From positions 37,501-101,500 of the forward strand of contig CAJHNH020007001.1 of NCBI GenBank assembly GCA_905116865.2: DNA of 64,000 nt. Direction: 5' to 3'. Shown here one piece after another: positions 52,550 to 63,555 of the stretch. The DNA comes from Candidula unifasciata (Eukaryota; Mollusca; Gastropoda; Stylommatophora; Geomitridae). The notes under the pieces were generated by a model that saw only the letters and a program-made list of their open reading frames with translations, did no database searches and was not told where the DNA came from. The position numbers and the translations under genes were made by a program. The first letter of the stretch is position 1. Each line of letters starts with the position of its first letter.

Positions 52550-52915
52550 CGTGTGGTGTTGATAGTCATGTATATCCACAACCTTCTTTCTCATGTACTT
52601 TCAATCAGGTCTGACACTGATGATCCTCCATGCCATGATGTCACAATATCCAGCATCTTTTCTCTCGATTTCCCTCTGCCTTTCCTCCCCTCCAACTTTC
52701 CTACTGCCACAGTTTCTCCTTCTCATCACATGACTATAGAAGGCAGATTGTCTCTTTCTAATGTGGGCAATCAGTTCTCTTCAGGAGTCAGTTTCTTTCA
52801 AGACATCCTCATAACCCTTTTTATCTGTCCAGGGTATTCTCATCGTTCGTCTATAAAACCACATCACAGTTTCAAATAATTTTTTACTAATATACCAACT
52901 GTCCATGATTATCTT
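52550..52915 (-). mobile_element. LINE ORF2 C-terminal fragment, reversed
   Basis: Words shared in order with 41395-41770 and 53890-54260: TATCCACAACCTTCTTTCTC, TCTGACACTGATGATCCTCC, TTCTCCTTCTCATCACATGA, GTGGGCAATCAGTTCTCTTC, AGACATCCTCATAACC. Confidence 0.75.
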
Positions 52916-53063
52916 TCGTATATCAAGATAGGATTTATATCTTTTGTTTTTCATTCTCTTAGTAGATAAAAATTAGAATATTTAATATTATTGTTTACAA
53001 GCTAAAAATAGTTTTCTACAGTTGCCATTGAGATGGATCACAGAATTTTATAAATTATTCTGT

Positions 53064-53066
<3 letters not shown>

Positions 53067-53109
<43 letters not shown>

Positions 53110-53110
53110 A

Positions 53111-53150
<40 letters not shown>
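53067..53150. repeat. (CTGT)n microsatellite
   Basis: About 20 CTGT units with one CAGT interruption near 53109, then CTCACTCTCTCTG. Confidence 0.96.
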
Positions 53151-53153
<3 letters not shown>

Positions 53154-53167
53154 ACTCTCTCTGTTCT

Positions 53168-53175
53168 CCCCCCCC

Positions 53176-53238
<63 letters not shown>
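53168..53238. repeat. Poly-C tract of about 70 bases
   Basis: Nearly pure C with a single T near 53175. Exceptionally long for a homopolymer; exact length is doubtful in any assembly. ORFs here are polyproline or polyglycine artefacts. Confidence 0.9.
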
Positions 53239-53241
<3 letters not shown>

Positions 53242-53699
53242 AATTAATTCATTTTCTGTATGTTAACAAATTAAATTTGTCAGCTAATATTGAAATGGAG
53301 AAATATGACCCTCTCAGCTTAAAATACAATTCACACGATGTGATGGTATTCTCTAACTTATTCTGTGTGCACTTTGAGCAGCATATGCTGTTGCCACAAC
53401 TCAGGTCACTGCCAAGATTGCTTCTGAATCATGTAATCTGAAAAAAAAATCTTCAGTCAGGTCATGTTAAATTTGATAATTGGTGTGTCTCATCCTGGAT
53501 GCTACCTGAAGGCAACTAAAATGTAGTGCTTGTCGTCCTGATATCAAACAAAATTGCAATCTGGATGGCAGACCAACGAAGCAGATCCCAAATACCCAGT
53601 TTAAACTCCAAGGAAGTTATATTTGGGCCACCTGTGGTGACTAAACCAGCCAGAGAAAACCTGCAGATTTTGGCAAGCAGAACCAAAGATCTTTGTTAT

Positions 53700-53872
53700 A
53701 GAACATGCCATGTGGCACTGGTAAAATTTCTGTCCATAGCATTCTCTTCTATACACAGTCAGTCATGTCTGATACAGACGAGCTTCTGTGGCATGATGCC
53801 AAACTGTCCAACATCTTCTCTCTTAGTCGCTCTACCTCTCTTCTCATCCAGCCTTCCTATCTTCTTTTTCTT
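53700..53872 (-). mobile_element. LINE ORF2 C-terminal fragment, reversed
   Basis: TCAGTCATGTCTGATACAGA, GGCATGATGCCAAACTGTCC and AACATCTTCTCTCTTAGTCG parallel the adjacent copy at 53890. Confidence 0.6.
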
Positions 53873-53884
53873 TTAATCAATGTG

Positions 53885-54490
53885 GTGCGACTATGGTAGG
53901 TCTTTCCACAACCTTCTGTCTCATTTACCTTTAGTTAGTTCTGTTACAGATGATATTCCATGCCATGGTGTCAAACTGTCCAGCATTTCCTCTCTTGGTC
54001 TCCCTCTGCTTCTTTTCTCCTTCCTCCATAATGATGTATACCAGTTTTCTCCTTCTCACGACATGACTAAAGAATCAAATTATCTCCCTTTTATGTGGGC
54101 ATTACATTCTCTTCATGGGTCAGTTTCTTTAAAGGCAAATTTATTATTTTAATCTGTCTAAGGTAGTCTCATCATTCATCTACAAAACATCTCTACCGCT
54201 TCCACATTATTTTTTTTCACTAATTATCCAACTGTCCATGATTGACTTCCATACATTAGGTTCGGATTTATATAGCTGTTGAAAATTCTCTTTCTCACCT
54301 GGGTTGACAAAGAAAGATTGAATAACATATTCTTCATTTTTATCTTGTCATGATATATTCCATTATTTCGAGATTTAACCAAACTGTTAATTGGCCTCTT
54401 CTGACATATGGAATCACATCTCGCAATAAGTTTATTTCTTTGAGACATCTTGATTGTAAAGATTCTTTCCTCTTCTTTTGTCTTCACACT
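53885..54490 (-). mobile_element. LINE reverse-transcriptase C-terminal fragment
   Basis: The minus strand from 54487 encodes KLIARCDSICQKRPINSLVK, KNMLFNLSLSTQVRKRIFNS, then YINPNLMYGSQSWTVG, the segment after the polymerase site ('L.YG.E.W'). Further downstream, across frame breaks, it gives a FFSHVVRRRKL phrase (near 54050) and ends near 53885. Truncated and frameshifted. Confidence 0.75.
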
Positions 54491-54529
54491 GTTATCAGAT
54501 TTTAGCCCAGTGTTATGGTCTTCTGTATT

Positions 54530-54800
54530 GCTTGCCCTCAGCTATACTATCTATTCATGTTTTCTTTGGTCGTCCTCTTGCCTTCAGATCATATTTTCTG
54601 CTGTAAAAGGTTTTTAAAGAAAGTTTAGTCCGGCTGCATTCTTACTAGACAGCCAAACCACTTCATTCTCTGTCTTTTGGTGTAATTCAGTCAGACCTGT
54701 TCAACCCAGAAAACAAACATTTCTTTCAGATCGTTTCCTTTCTACCACTGATATAATTTCTAGTGAATCTATTATACCTTGGACTAACACTGTTATCTGT
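54530..54800 (-). mobile_element. LINE ORF2 C-terminal fragment
   Basis: The minus strand near 54650-54690 encodes QRMKWFGCLVRMQPD, the 'MKWFGH..RM' segment. A relative lies at 62200-62640 (shared CATTCTTACTAGACAGCCAA against CATTCTCACTAAATGGCCAA). Confidence 0.65.
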
Positions 54801-54889
54801 CCAATGAGTTAACAAAATAAGGTTGCATACAAATATGTACGTTTGTAAGCTTATTATCTTATAAACTGGTTTCTTATTCCCAACATCCC

Positions 54890-55095
54890 AGCCTCTAGTG
54901 AGTAAGAAAGTAAATTTTACCCCACCAGGACATCACACAAAGCGATAAACACCTGGTGACACAAAGTGCCACCATGTGGATGAGGATCACCTGAGGAGAT
55001 GTCCCGGAAACCCTGTTCAGCCGTTTGGCCATATTTATGACCCATCTAAATTTAGGGCCCCCGGCAAAAGCCAAGGTGGGGCTGTAAAATGACCA
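54890..55095. repeat. Dispersed repeat, inverted relative of 6760-6815
   Basis: CACCTGGTGACACAAAGTGC and ATGTGGATGAGGATCACCTG mirror 6760-6815. It ends with AAAAAAAATTGCATCC and CACATGGGG. Unnamed family. Confidence 0.45.
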
Positions 55096-55179
55096 AAAAA
55101 AATTGCATCCCACATGGGGACGACTTGTATATGTTACCCCGGCACTTTTCCCTCTCTCTCTAATAAATTATCATCTGCC

Positions 55180-55980
55180 TGAACAAAGATCAGGTCTTAT
55201 TTTTTTGTTATTACATTATTACGTTTACTTGAATTTACTGTTACTTTTTGTTTTTCATTTTATCCCTTTATCAGGACATGCAGAACAGTTCTGTATAAAT
55301 CTGTGTGTGTAGGTAAGTTGAGTAATTGGCTGCTTCATTAAGCATAGTTATTTACACAGTTATCACCAAGTGTTACTATGTGATGTACTTTGAAAGCTAT
55401 CAGCCCAAAGATAATGAAATATTCAGGAATTATAAAATGGCAGCATGTTAGTTCTGTATATGTTTTACGACCTCGAGTGTATTAAACAAATGTAAACATA
55501 GAATGCTTGTGATAGCTTACCAGTTTTGAGATGTTTTTCAGATACTGTTCTTATCACTGTTGACACTGTACAATTGTAGCCCTGTATTTCTCTTATATGA
55601 TGTTTAGACTAAATATTGTAACTGTGGTACAAAGAGGAAGAAAAGAAATGTTATATTAAGGAGGGTTTACCTAGACTGTGTGTTTAGTCAGCATATCACC
55701 ACAGAACTCTGTATGAATTGATAGGTGCTCTGATCATATCCAACATATCTTGTATTTAATATTTCTGAGTTAGGGGCCTTGCCTTTCTGGCTAGTATTTA
55801 TTTCCTGTTTTCACCGGTGCCTCAGAGCTTCTACTGGCCACACAGACATGTAGACTTGTTTTGGAGAGATCTTAATTAAGTCAAATTGTGTGTTTACAGA
55901 CAGGAAGTCACAGCTTATTTATGCTAATGCTAAACGTTTTATTTTATGCTAGAGAAACATATTTAATTAAACATACCCTC
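55180..55980. other. AT-rich stretch without recognised features
   Basis: No ORF or repeat family recognised. Confidence 0.4.
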
Positions 55981-55984
55981 ATTT

Positions 55985-56170
55985 TTATGACAAAAATGAC
56001 CTTGACTCCCAGGTCGACCAAGCCCTGAGTGGGTACCAGGTGCAGTCCCGGAAAGTAAAGGCGGCCAGCATGATGCTGACCCCATCACACACCTGGGCTG
56101 ATTGGTCTATAAAAATATAGGTCTAGCGCTATATGCCCTACACGCCTAAAGGTGTGGAAAATGTACCTTT
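55985..56170 (+). mobile_element. SINE-A body, forward
   Basis: TGACTCCCAGGTCGACCAAG, GAGTGGGTACCAGGTGCAGT, GGAAAGTAAAGGCGGCCAGC, CTGATTGGTCTATAAAAATA, CACGCCTAAAGGTGTGGAAA. The tRNA head is absent. Confidence 0.8.
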
Positions 56171-56218
56171 ATTTTTACTTTACTCATTTGTATGATACTA
56201 AAGTTAATTAGAGAACAT

Positions 56219-56220
<2 letters not shown>

Positions 56221-56251
<31 letters not shown>
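56221..56251. repeat. (GA)n microsatellite
   Basis: About 15 GA units. Confidence 0.95.
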
Positions 56252-56254
<3 letters not shown>

Positions 56255-56259
56255 TACAC

Positions 56260-57470
56260 ACACAAGTAATAAACCATAATGAGGTCACACAATATTTATA
56301 TTATTATTATTATTATTGATTTGTTAGAGATAATTTGTAACTACACACTTGCTGATTGATATGTATGTTTTATTATTTTAATTTGCCATAACTCAGGAAC
56401 ATGCAGTATAGATGTGGTTTCTAAGATGAATTTTGTGGATACATTTGATAGAAGTATAATAACCAGTAATTGCATGCTAAGGAAAGTATAATAGTATGTG
56501 AAGCTACAAGAAACAGACAGACTTTGGTCATTTTATGAGAAAAGAGGCGTTGTAAATTATCCTGATAGCTGGAAATTTCAGTGATAAAGGCACATATAAA
56601 TAACTAATGCTGTAAGAAAACTAATGCAGTTTTTTTTTTTTTACAACAAACAGATGGATGTACCAGAGTTTGTTCTTTAGCAAAAATGTAACAGATTCAA
56701 CATCCATCTCATTTTTATTCATCATAGAGTCCAATGACTGAATGTCTTAATTTGCATCAGAGAGACAACTGATAGAAAATTGATGTCATTGACATCACAA
56801 AGATAATGAATGAATTATTTCATTTTTATCTAAGACAGATAATTTACTGATTCAAATTTTGCTTTTGATTACAGAGATAATAGATTTAATGTCTCATTTT
56901 CTTCAAAAATAATTGTTTCAACATTTAGTTTTCATCATTGATGTTGTTTTCATCAATAAAGAGATAATGTATTAAAGATTTTGTTTTTTAAGATGTCTTT
57001 CCTATTTGGTATTCAACATGTATTACTTTATTTACTTGCTACAATTATGACTCTTACTTTCCTTTCCTTTCCATTTTAAAGTATCTTGTGAAAACATAAT
57101 ATTAGCTATGTTGACAGTTGATACTTTGTGTATTTTATTATATATATGATATGCACTAGTAAATGATAATTTGTTTTTATGAAATATAATTGCAAACTTG
57201 CTGCTTGATATTTCTGTTTTATTTGTATTCTATTCCCCCCCCCCTCCCTTTTCCCGGAGCATATAGCTGGTTGTGCTTAGAAATCTTACATTCCATTTAT
57301 GAAGCCTTGTATCATGTCACATAGTTAGAGTTTCTAGAGTTATCCAGTTTCAACAAATTATTTGTAAAACGACTTTGCAGTTTTGACTGAATAAAATAAT
57401 CTATCCATTTAACCAATGTGTACCTTGTTAAAACATGAGTGATGTATAGTGTGAAGCAAAATGTTGTATT
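56260..57470. other. AT-rich stretch without recognised features
   Basis: Includes a C-run at 57235-57244 and a (TTA)n run near 56300. Nothing else supported. Confidence 0.45.
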
Positions 57471-57474
57471 TAAT

Positions 57475-57570
57475 TTACTGATTTAAGAATCAACATCATA
57501 GCACACTGAGCATACCTGTCTCCTGCAGCCAATGATGTAAGGTGTAGATGCTCCAGGAGCACTGATTATA
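57475..57570 (-). mobile_element. LINE-RH 3' end fragment, decayed
   Basis: TTTAAGAATCAACATCATAG, CACACTGAGCATACCTGTCT and CCTGCAGCCAATG parallel the reversed 3' end at 3050-3125. Confidence 0.55.
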
Positions 57571-58315
57571 CACACGTCATTCTCTTCCTCTCATCCGTCC
57601 CTCCTTGCCAGATCCACATTTAATTCCTTGTTCACACATACTTGCACCTGTTATTTCATCTAATCTCATATTTTCTGCCAAGAGTCGTTCATATATGGTC
57701 TTCAGAATATTTCCATTGTCCAATACGAGTGTTCCCGTAGCTTTCATTGTTGCAGCCAGAAATCTGCTCTTTCATTCCCTCGCGCTCCTGCATACCCGAA
57801 CAGTGTATTTAATTCAACCATCAAAAGCTAACAAGGTAAGATTTCCACAGAAAAAACCCACAAGAGTTCAACTGTTAAGGATCTAGGTGAATTTTCTAGG
57901 AGTGTCCATGCCTGGTATTGATAGCACAATGCTGGTATAAATAGCACATTTATGAGCTTGACTGATGACTTCCCTAAAAACATTGCCTTCAGGCAGTTCT
58001 TCTCCTTCTTCTTTCGCTCGCTTGAATGAGATTATCTATACCTGCAATGTTGTCTCTAGTATAAAGTTGTACAAAATTCACTGTCTGTTATAATTCAATC
58101 AGCGACCCATAATGTTTGGCTTTAGCCGGTGTTTCTCTTGGCCAAAGGTTTTGCCTTGATATTGGTATTTTTGACATGGTCTGTTGTCTCAGGTGCTAAT
58201 CCATGTGTAGACATGGCTGATTCACCAATCTTAAATTTTGCATACATGTGGCTGCGAAGTCGAATGTGTCCTGTTCTAAGGCATAGAATAATGATTTGCT
58301 CTGGTCTTTTCATTA
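57571..58315. other. Unassigned stretch
   Basis: The ORF at 57605-57886 (+) has no recognisable domain. Possibly more decayed LINE sequence. Confidence 0.35.
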
Positions 58316-58319
58316 TATT

Positions 58320-58885
58320 CTGGGAATAGTCTTTAAAAAAAAGAGCGGGTATTAGATAATTTCCACAACTGTCTGCGAACTGTATAAAAAAAAAGGGATA
58401 GTGGGTATTAGATAATTTCCACAACTTTCTGGGAATTGTCTAAAACAGGGATAGTGGGTATTAGATAATTTCCACAACTTTCTGGGAATTGTCTAAAACA
58501 GGGATAGTGGGTATTAGACAATTTCTACAACTTTCTTGGAACTGTCTAAAATAGGGATAGCTGGTATTAGATAATTTCCACAACTTTCTGGGAATTGTCT
58601 AAAATGGGGATAGAGGGATATTAGATAAGTTCCACAACTTTCTGGGAATTGTCTAAAATAGGGATAGAGGGTATTAGATAATTTCCACAACTTTCTGGGA
58701 ATTGTCTAAAATAGGGATAGAGGGTATTAGCTAATTCCCACAACTTTCTGGGAATTGTTTAAAATAGGAATAGTGGGTATTAGATAATTTTCACAACTTT
58801 CTGGGAATTGTCTAAAATAAAAAGGGATAGTGGGTATTAGGTAATTTCCACAATTTTCTGGAGATTGTCTTTAAAAAAAAAAAGG
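58320..58885. repeat. Tandem repeat, unit about 50-60 bp, about ten copies
   Basis: Unit core: GGGTATTAGATAATTTCCAC, AACTTTCTGGGAATTGTC, TAAAATAGGGATAG. Copies differ in the length of an A-run between the last two parts, which accounts for the variable period. Confidence 0.92.
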
Positions 58886-58924
58886 ACAGACAATGAGGAA
58901 GAGAATTCTTTACCAGATTTATAA

Positions 58925-59155
58925 TTTGTAGCAAAAATGACTTTTGCTTCCACATCGACTCAACCTAGAATGGGTACCAGGAAATGTCCAGGAAAGTAAA
59001 CTCTCAACCTAAAATGGGCACCCCTGGGAAGTAAAGGTGGCCGACATGATGTTGACCATATCACCCACCGAGCACTGATTGTCCATAACATTTAGGTCTA
59101 GCCCTATATGAATGAAGGCTTGGAAAAGGGTACTTTACTTTTGCTTAACTTTTTT
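58925..59155 (+). mobile_element. SINE-A body, forward, with internal partial duplication
   Basis: CTTCCACATCGACTCAACCT, AGAATGGGTACCAGGAAATG, then a second CTCAACCTAAAATGGGCACC, GAAGTAAAGGTGGCCGACAT, CATTTAGGTCTAGCCCTATA. The repeated 'CAACCTA.AATGGG.ACC' indicates a short internal duplication. Confidence 0.75.
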
Positions 59156-59234
59156 TTTTTTTTTTTTAAAGGATACCATGGCTGTGACAGTTAACCGAAC
59201 TGATAGATATAACAGAAATATCTTAATACATACA

Positions 59235-59500
59235 TAAAGTGGGTTCTTTTCGCGGCTGCGCCATTCAGTTCACGAGTGCACTTTTTATGAAAATCCCTGG
59301 GGATCGTCGCCAGAGCTACGGAGTCCATGCTCTGTGTGATGCTCTCGGCAGGTGGTTAGCCGTGCTTTGGAGACAGACAGAGCCATGTGGGATAAAACCT
59401 GGTGCATTGACGTCGATCCTCTCGACTTTAGCCTTTAACACATTGAGTGTTGATTGGTCTGTAAAAATAGACCTAGCACCATATGCCTAAATGTATCTTC
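59235..59500 (+). mobile_element. SINE-F followed by a SINE-A end
   Basis: Head GGGTTCTTTTCGCGGCTGCG; body CCTGGGGATCGTCGCCAGAG, CTACGGAGTCCATGCTCTGT, GCAGGTGGTTAGCCGTGCTT, TGGGATAAAACCTGGTGCAT. From about 59440 GAGTGTTGATTGGTCTGTAA and AAATAGACCTAGCACCATAT are SINE-A end sequence. Confidence 0.65.
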
Positions 59501-59729
59501 AACTGCACACATTCACTGGTCAGGGTCACAGCCACTGGTCACACCCACTTGTCACAGTCACGTCTACAACATCAACATACTGCACTTCATGAAATTATGT
59601 AAACCCAGTGTAATAATTAGTTTGGGTTAATATGAATGAATGCAATACAACAAAGTCAAGAAATTTACATTAAGTTTATTCTATAAGATCACTGGTAACT
59701 AAGTTTGGAGAAGAGTCTCATAACAAATC

Positions 59730-59928
59730 TGTGTATTCACAAAGATATAAACTATGGAGAATGGAAAGAGAGAAGCAACAAAGGAGTTCACAATGTGTTA
59801 AAATCACTACTAATTACTACCATCACGGGGACAATTTTAATAGAATACAATGGTTGGGGCATATAGAGAGAATAGCTGGTAACAGAGAGACAAAAACTAC
59901 AAAAATATGTTGGGTGAGAGAAGACTCT
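59730..59928 (+). mobile_element. LINE ORF2 C-terminal fragment
   Basis: The + strand encodes NRIQWLGHIERIAGNRETKT at about 59836-59895, the 'I.W.GH..RM...R..K' segment of LINE ORF2 C-termini. The 21-bp array follows where the conserved 'GRPR..W' is expected. Confidence 0.7.
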
Positions 59929-60925
59929 GAGACAGATCAAGAAGACTGTGAGACAGGCCAAGAAGACTCTGAGACAGGCCAAGAAGACTGTGAGACAGGC
60001 CAAGAAGACTGTGAGACAGACCAAGAAGACAGGCCAAGAAGACTGTGAGACAGGCCAAGAAGACTGTGAGACAGACCAAGAAGACAGTGAGACAGACCAA
60101 GAAGACTGTGAGACAGACCAAGAAGAATGTGAGACAGGCCAAGAAGACTGTGAGACAGGCCAAGAAGACTGTGAGACAGACCAAGAAGACTGTGAGACAG
60201 ACCAAGAAGACAGTGAGACAGGCCAAGAAGAATGTGAGACAGACCAAGAAGACTGTGAGACAGACCAAGAAGAATGTGAGACAGGCCAAGAAGACTGTGA
60301 GACAGACCAAGAAGACTGTGAGACAGGCCAAGAAGACTGTAAGACAGACCAAGAAGACTGTAAGACAGACCAAGAAGACAGTGAGACAGGCCAAGAAGAA
60401 TGTGAGACAGACCAAGAAGACTGTGAGACAGACCAAGAAGAATGTGAGACAGACCAAGAAGACTGTGAGACAGACCAAGAAGACTGTGAGACAGACCAAG
60501 AAGACTGTGAGACAGATCAAGAAGACTGTGAGACAGGCCAAGAAGACTGTGAGACAGACCAAGAAGACTGTGAGACAGGCCAAGAAGACTGTGAGACAGG
60601 CCAAGAAGACTGTGAGACAGACCAAGAAGACTGTGAGACAGACCAAGAAGAATGTGAGACAGATCAAGAAGAATGTGAGACAGACCAAGAAGACTGTAAG
60701 ACAGGCCAAGAAGACTGTGAGACAGACCAAGAAGACTGTGAGACAGGCCAAGAAGACTGTGAGACAGACCAAGAAGAATGTGAGGCAGATCAAGAAGACT
60801 GTGAGGCAGATCAAGAAGAATGTGAGGCAGATCAAGAAGACTGTAAGACAGACCAAGAAGACAGTGAGACAGGCCAAGTAGACTGTGAGACAGACCAAGA
60901 AGACTGTGAGGCAGATCAAGAAAAC
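59929..60925. repeat. Minisatellite, 21-bp unit, about 47 copies
   Basis: Unit GAGACAGACCAAGAAGACTG plus T, with variants GGCC or GATC for GACC and AATGT for ACTGT. A shortened unit near 60028-60040 shifts the frame. Long ORFs arise in several frames on both strands (327, 278, 359 and 363 residues); they translate the repeat and show no independent coding evidence. It lies inside a LINE C-terminus (see neighbours). Confidence 0.96.
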
Positions 60926-61035
60926 TACTGAGAAAAAACATGCCAATAGATCTACAAACAATTGGAGCATGGTCAATTACAGATATGAATGGAGAAGGAT
61001 ATCTGCAAAAATGAACCTCAAATGGCAAAAAATCA
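60926..61035 (+). mobile_element. LINE ORF2 terminal piece downstream of the minisatellite
   Basis: Encodes a phrase like DLQTIGAWSITDMNGEGYLQ, which parallels DLQTLGVTNWKDKANWRDEW on the minus strand of 51560-51785. This shows the array sits between 'RPR' and 'DLQT' of the same LINE type. Confidence 0.6.
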
Positions 61036-61365
61036 AGAAGTCACTCGTAACTAACTTTATAGGTAGTTTTTATTTATGGTGTTCAGCTAGTTTAAATCTG
61101 CATTGCTGGTTGGTTATTTTAAATTTGCATGTGCTAACTCTTTGAACTGGGCATCATTTGAATATCAAATTGGTGGCGCAGAAACTGGTGCAACGATTGA
61201 GCAGAATCCACAGTCATGCAACCTCGCTCTTGAATCACACCTGGTGAGCTACAGAAGAAAACATACAAACAGTTAATTCAGCACAGAACAAAGGTGCTCT
61301 GACTTCTTCTTTGTTCTGTTTTTCATGATATGACGAGAATGATTCTGCGAGAAGTGATCTGGAGA
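61036..61365. other. Unassigned stretch
   Basis: Nothing recognised apart from an inverted pair of TTCTTCTTTGTTCTG and CAGAACAAAG near 61285-61320. Confidence 0.35.
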
Positions 61366-61369
61366 TCTG

Positions 61370-61500
61370 ATAGACATTCAACACTCAAGGGAAAAGTGAG
61401 ATGAACATACATCAGACTGTTACTGGTGAGCTAGCTGCTGAAGATGGTGATGCAGCACTTATGGGAATGTCTTGTGTGCTGTGATGTTGATTCTTAATTC
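61370..61500 (+). mobile_element. LINE-RH 3' end, forward
   Basis: Ends with CTGCTGAAGATGGTGATGCA, GCACTTATGGGAATGTCTTG, TGTGCTGTGATGTTGATTCT, the forward version of the CPECC ending (LLKM...LWECL.CCDVDS). Confidence 0.7.
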
Positions 61501-61930
61501 AACATTCTCTTCTCCAGACCCTTTTCTGTCTTTCAGGGTCAGATTTTGAAGATGTATCTGGTGGGAGCCTTTATATATAGGACTGCACAGATGGTGGTAC
61601 ACGGCCTCAGATATTCCATCCATTAAATGCTTTGACCCAGGTCAGATAACTCAAACTAAATCAGAATTTAACAATATATGAATAAACAATTAGTTCACTT
61701 CTATTTTTTTTACACTTCTATTTTCACCGCTTGGGGTGGGGTGGGGGTGTCGAGGGGGTGTGGCCTCATTCTGTGGGGCCTTTACAGTAGCCATCAAGGC
61801 CATCCTTGGTCACCCAGAAACATCCTGACCAACACGGCTCCGGTGAAGCTGTGACAGGCCTAGCAAGCCAGCAGTTGACTTATTGTTACAGAGAAAACAA
61901 TGAGATATTGATCAACTCAGCAGAATACAC
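61501..61930. other. Unassigned stretch
   Basis: Contains a G-rich GGGGTGGGGTGGGGGTGTCG at 61733. No feature recognised. Confidence 0.35.
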
Positions 61931-61934
61931 TATA

Positions 61935-62165
61935 GGATGGGAGCCATGGTAGCAGAGTGGCTAAAACACTACCTACTAGCCTTGGGTTTGAGTCTGCATT
62001 CAGTGACTAGTATAGCCGACCTAGGGATCCCAGGTCAACCAGGCTTAAAATGGGTCCCCAAAAAATGATATGGGAAGTAAAGGCAGCCAGGATGTTGATG
62101 TTTGATCAAGCACCATTAGCTTACTGTACCATGGGGGTAAAAAGGTACTTACTGACAATGTCTGA
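61935..62165 (+). mobile_element. SINE-A, forward, with tRNA-like head
   Basis: Head: GCCATGGTAGCAGAGTGGCT (box A) and GGGTTTGAGTCTGC (box B). Body: CCCAGGTCAACCAGGCTTAA, AATGGGTCCCC, GGGAAGTAAAGGCAGCCAGG, ending GGGGGTAAAAAGGTACTTAC. Confidence 0.8.
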
Positions 62166-62194
62166 CTTTGTCAGAAAACATACACAGCCTAAGA

Positions 62195-62645
62195 GGAAGA
62201 ATACTTTTTTCTTCTTTTGTCATCTCCCTGATACCAGGTGGTAGCCCAGTGTTGTGGTTTTCTGTATTTGTCTTGCACTTCTTGGGTGGCTTGTGTAATA
62301 GATTTGTTCATCTTTTTGCAGGTTTCAGCTACACCATTTATCCATCTCTTTCTTGGTCTTCCCCTCCTCTTCCTCTCAGATGCTCTGCTGTAAAACTCTC
62401 TTGTGCAGTTTGGTCTGGATGCATTCTCACTAAATGGCCAAATCATTTCATTCTTTGTCTGTCAATATAATCCAGATACAGTCTTATTCAAACATTCTAG
62501 TGTTGTTAGTGACCTTCTAGATGCAGCGCATTTCACATGTAATTATTTTCCGCTCTAGTGCCCTATTCATTGTCCACGCTTGGCACTGATAGCATGAAGT
62601 AGGGATGAAGATGCCATTAATCATTTGCTATTTTGCTGGAAAGGA
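62195..62645 (-). mobile_element. LINE ORF2 C-terminal fragment
   Basis: The minus-strand ORF contains MIWPFSENASRPNCTREFYS and RKRRGRPRKRWINGVAETCK, the 'GRPR.RW.DGV' end of a LINE ORF2, then ITQATQEVQDKYRKPQHWAT. It is preceded upstream (62450-62640) by decayed sequence of the same ORF. The reversed GAA-type tail is at 62200. Confidence 0.75.
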
Positions 62646-62809
62646 GACATTTGGGTGTCTTGGCAGTGGAGCTAACTGGTAGAGGACAGCATTTCTGGTA
62701 CAATCAAACACAAATGTTCTAGTAGACTAAGATTCAAAGCAGAGTTGCTGAAGGAAATGAACAATAGTGACATAAACTATTTTTATTAGTTATATAAAAA
62801 AGAGATCAC

Positions 62810-62925
62810 TCTCATAAAAACCATTCTGGAGGTTTGTGCTCAGTCATCCAAAGCAGTAGCCATTACAGCCACTCCAAGGTATATCTGCTGATTGTTACCA
62901 GGAGAAGTTGGTTACAATCTCTCTC
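62810..62925 (-). mobile_element. LINE RNase H 3' fragment
   Basis: GTGCTCAGTCATCCAAAGCA, GTAGCCATTACAGCCACTCC and CCAGGAGAAGTTGGTTACAA parallel the reversed LINE at 52095-52180. It leads directly into the array at 62910. Confidence 0.55.
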
Positions 62926-63555
62926 ATCTTGACCTCAAAAGTTCTGTGTGGCTTCTGGAACTTCGTTGGCGGAGGGTGGGGTGGGTCAAGGGAGAAGAAA
63001 AGACTCACTGCTCCCCCTATTACAATCTTCCCTATCTTGACCATAAAATCTTTGTGTCGTTTCTGGAACTTCATTAGGGAAGGTGGGGCAGGTCAAGGGA
63101 GAAGAACAAACCCACTGCTTCCCTATTATAATCTCTTCTATCGTAACCATAAAATCTCTGTGTCACTTCTGAGACTTTGTTGGGGGGAGGGTGGGGCGGC
63201 AAAATTGAGAAGAACAGACCCACTGTTCCGCTATTACAATCTCTCCTATCTTGACCTCAAAATTGCTATGTGTTTTCTGGGATTTCATTGAGGGAGGGTG
63301 GAGTGGGTCAAGGGAGAAGAACAGACCCACTGCTCCCCTATTACAATATTTCCTATCTTGACCTCAAAATCTCTGTGTGGCTTCTGGGAATTTGCTGGGG
63401 GAGGGTGGGGCGGGTCAAAGAAGAAGAACAAACCCACTGCTTCGATATTACAATCTTTTCTATCTTAACCATAAAATCTCTGTGTCGCTTCTGGGACTTT
63501 GTTGGGGGAAGATTGGGGCGGGGCAAGGAAGAAGAACAGACTCACTGCCTCCTTA
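62910..63555. repeat. Tandem repeat, unit about 105 bp, six copies, LINE/SINE-B composite
   Basis: Unit parts: ATTACAATCTCTCCTATCTT (LINE side), GACCTCAAAATCTCTGTGTG, GCTTCTGGGACTTTGTTGGG, GGAGGGTGGGGCGGGTCAAG, GGAGAAGAACAGACCCACTG (the last resembles the SINE-B head). The ORFs at 62892-63650 translate the repeat. Confidence 0.9.

Noticed and set aside
53022..53247. Proline-rich and glycine-rich ORFs
   Set aside because: Translations of the poly-C tract and the adjoining (CTGT)n.
59897..61028. ORFs of 278-363 residues (QEDCETD and VFLVCLT repeats, the latter resembling a membrane protein)
   Set aside because: Both strands and several frames are open through the 21-bp minisatellite; a hydrophobic repeat on the antisense strand is a by-product of the unit sequence.
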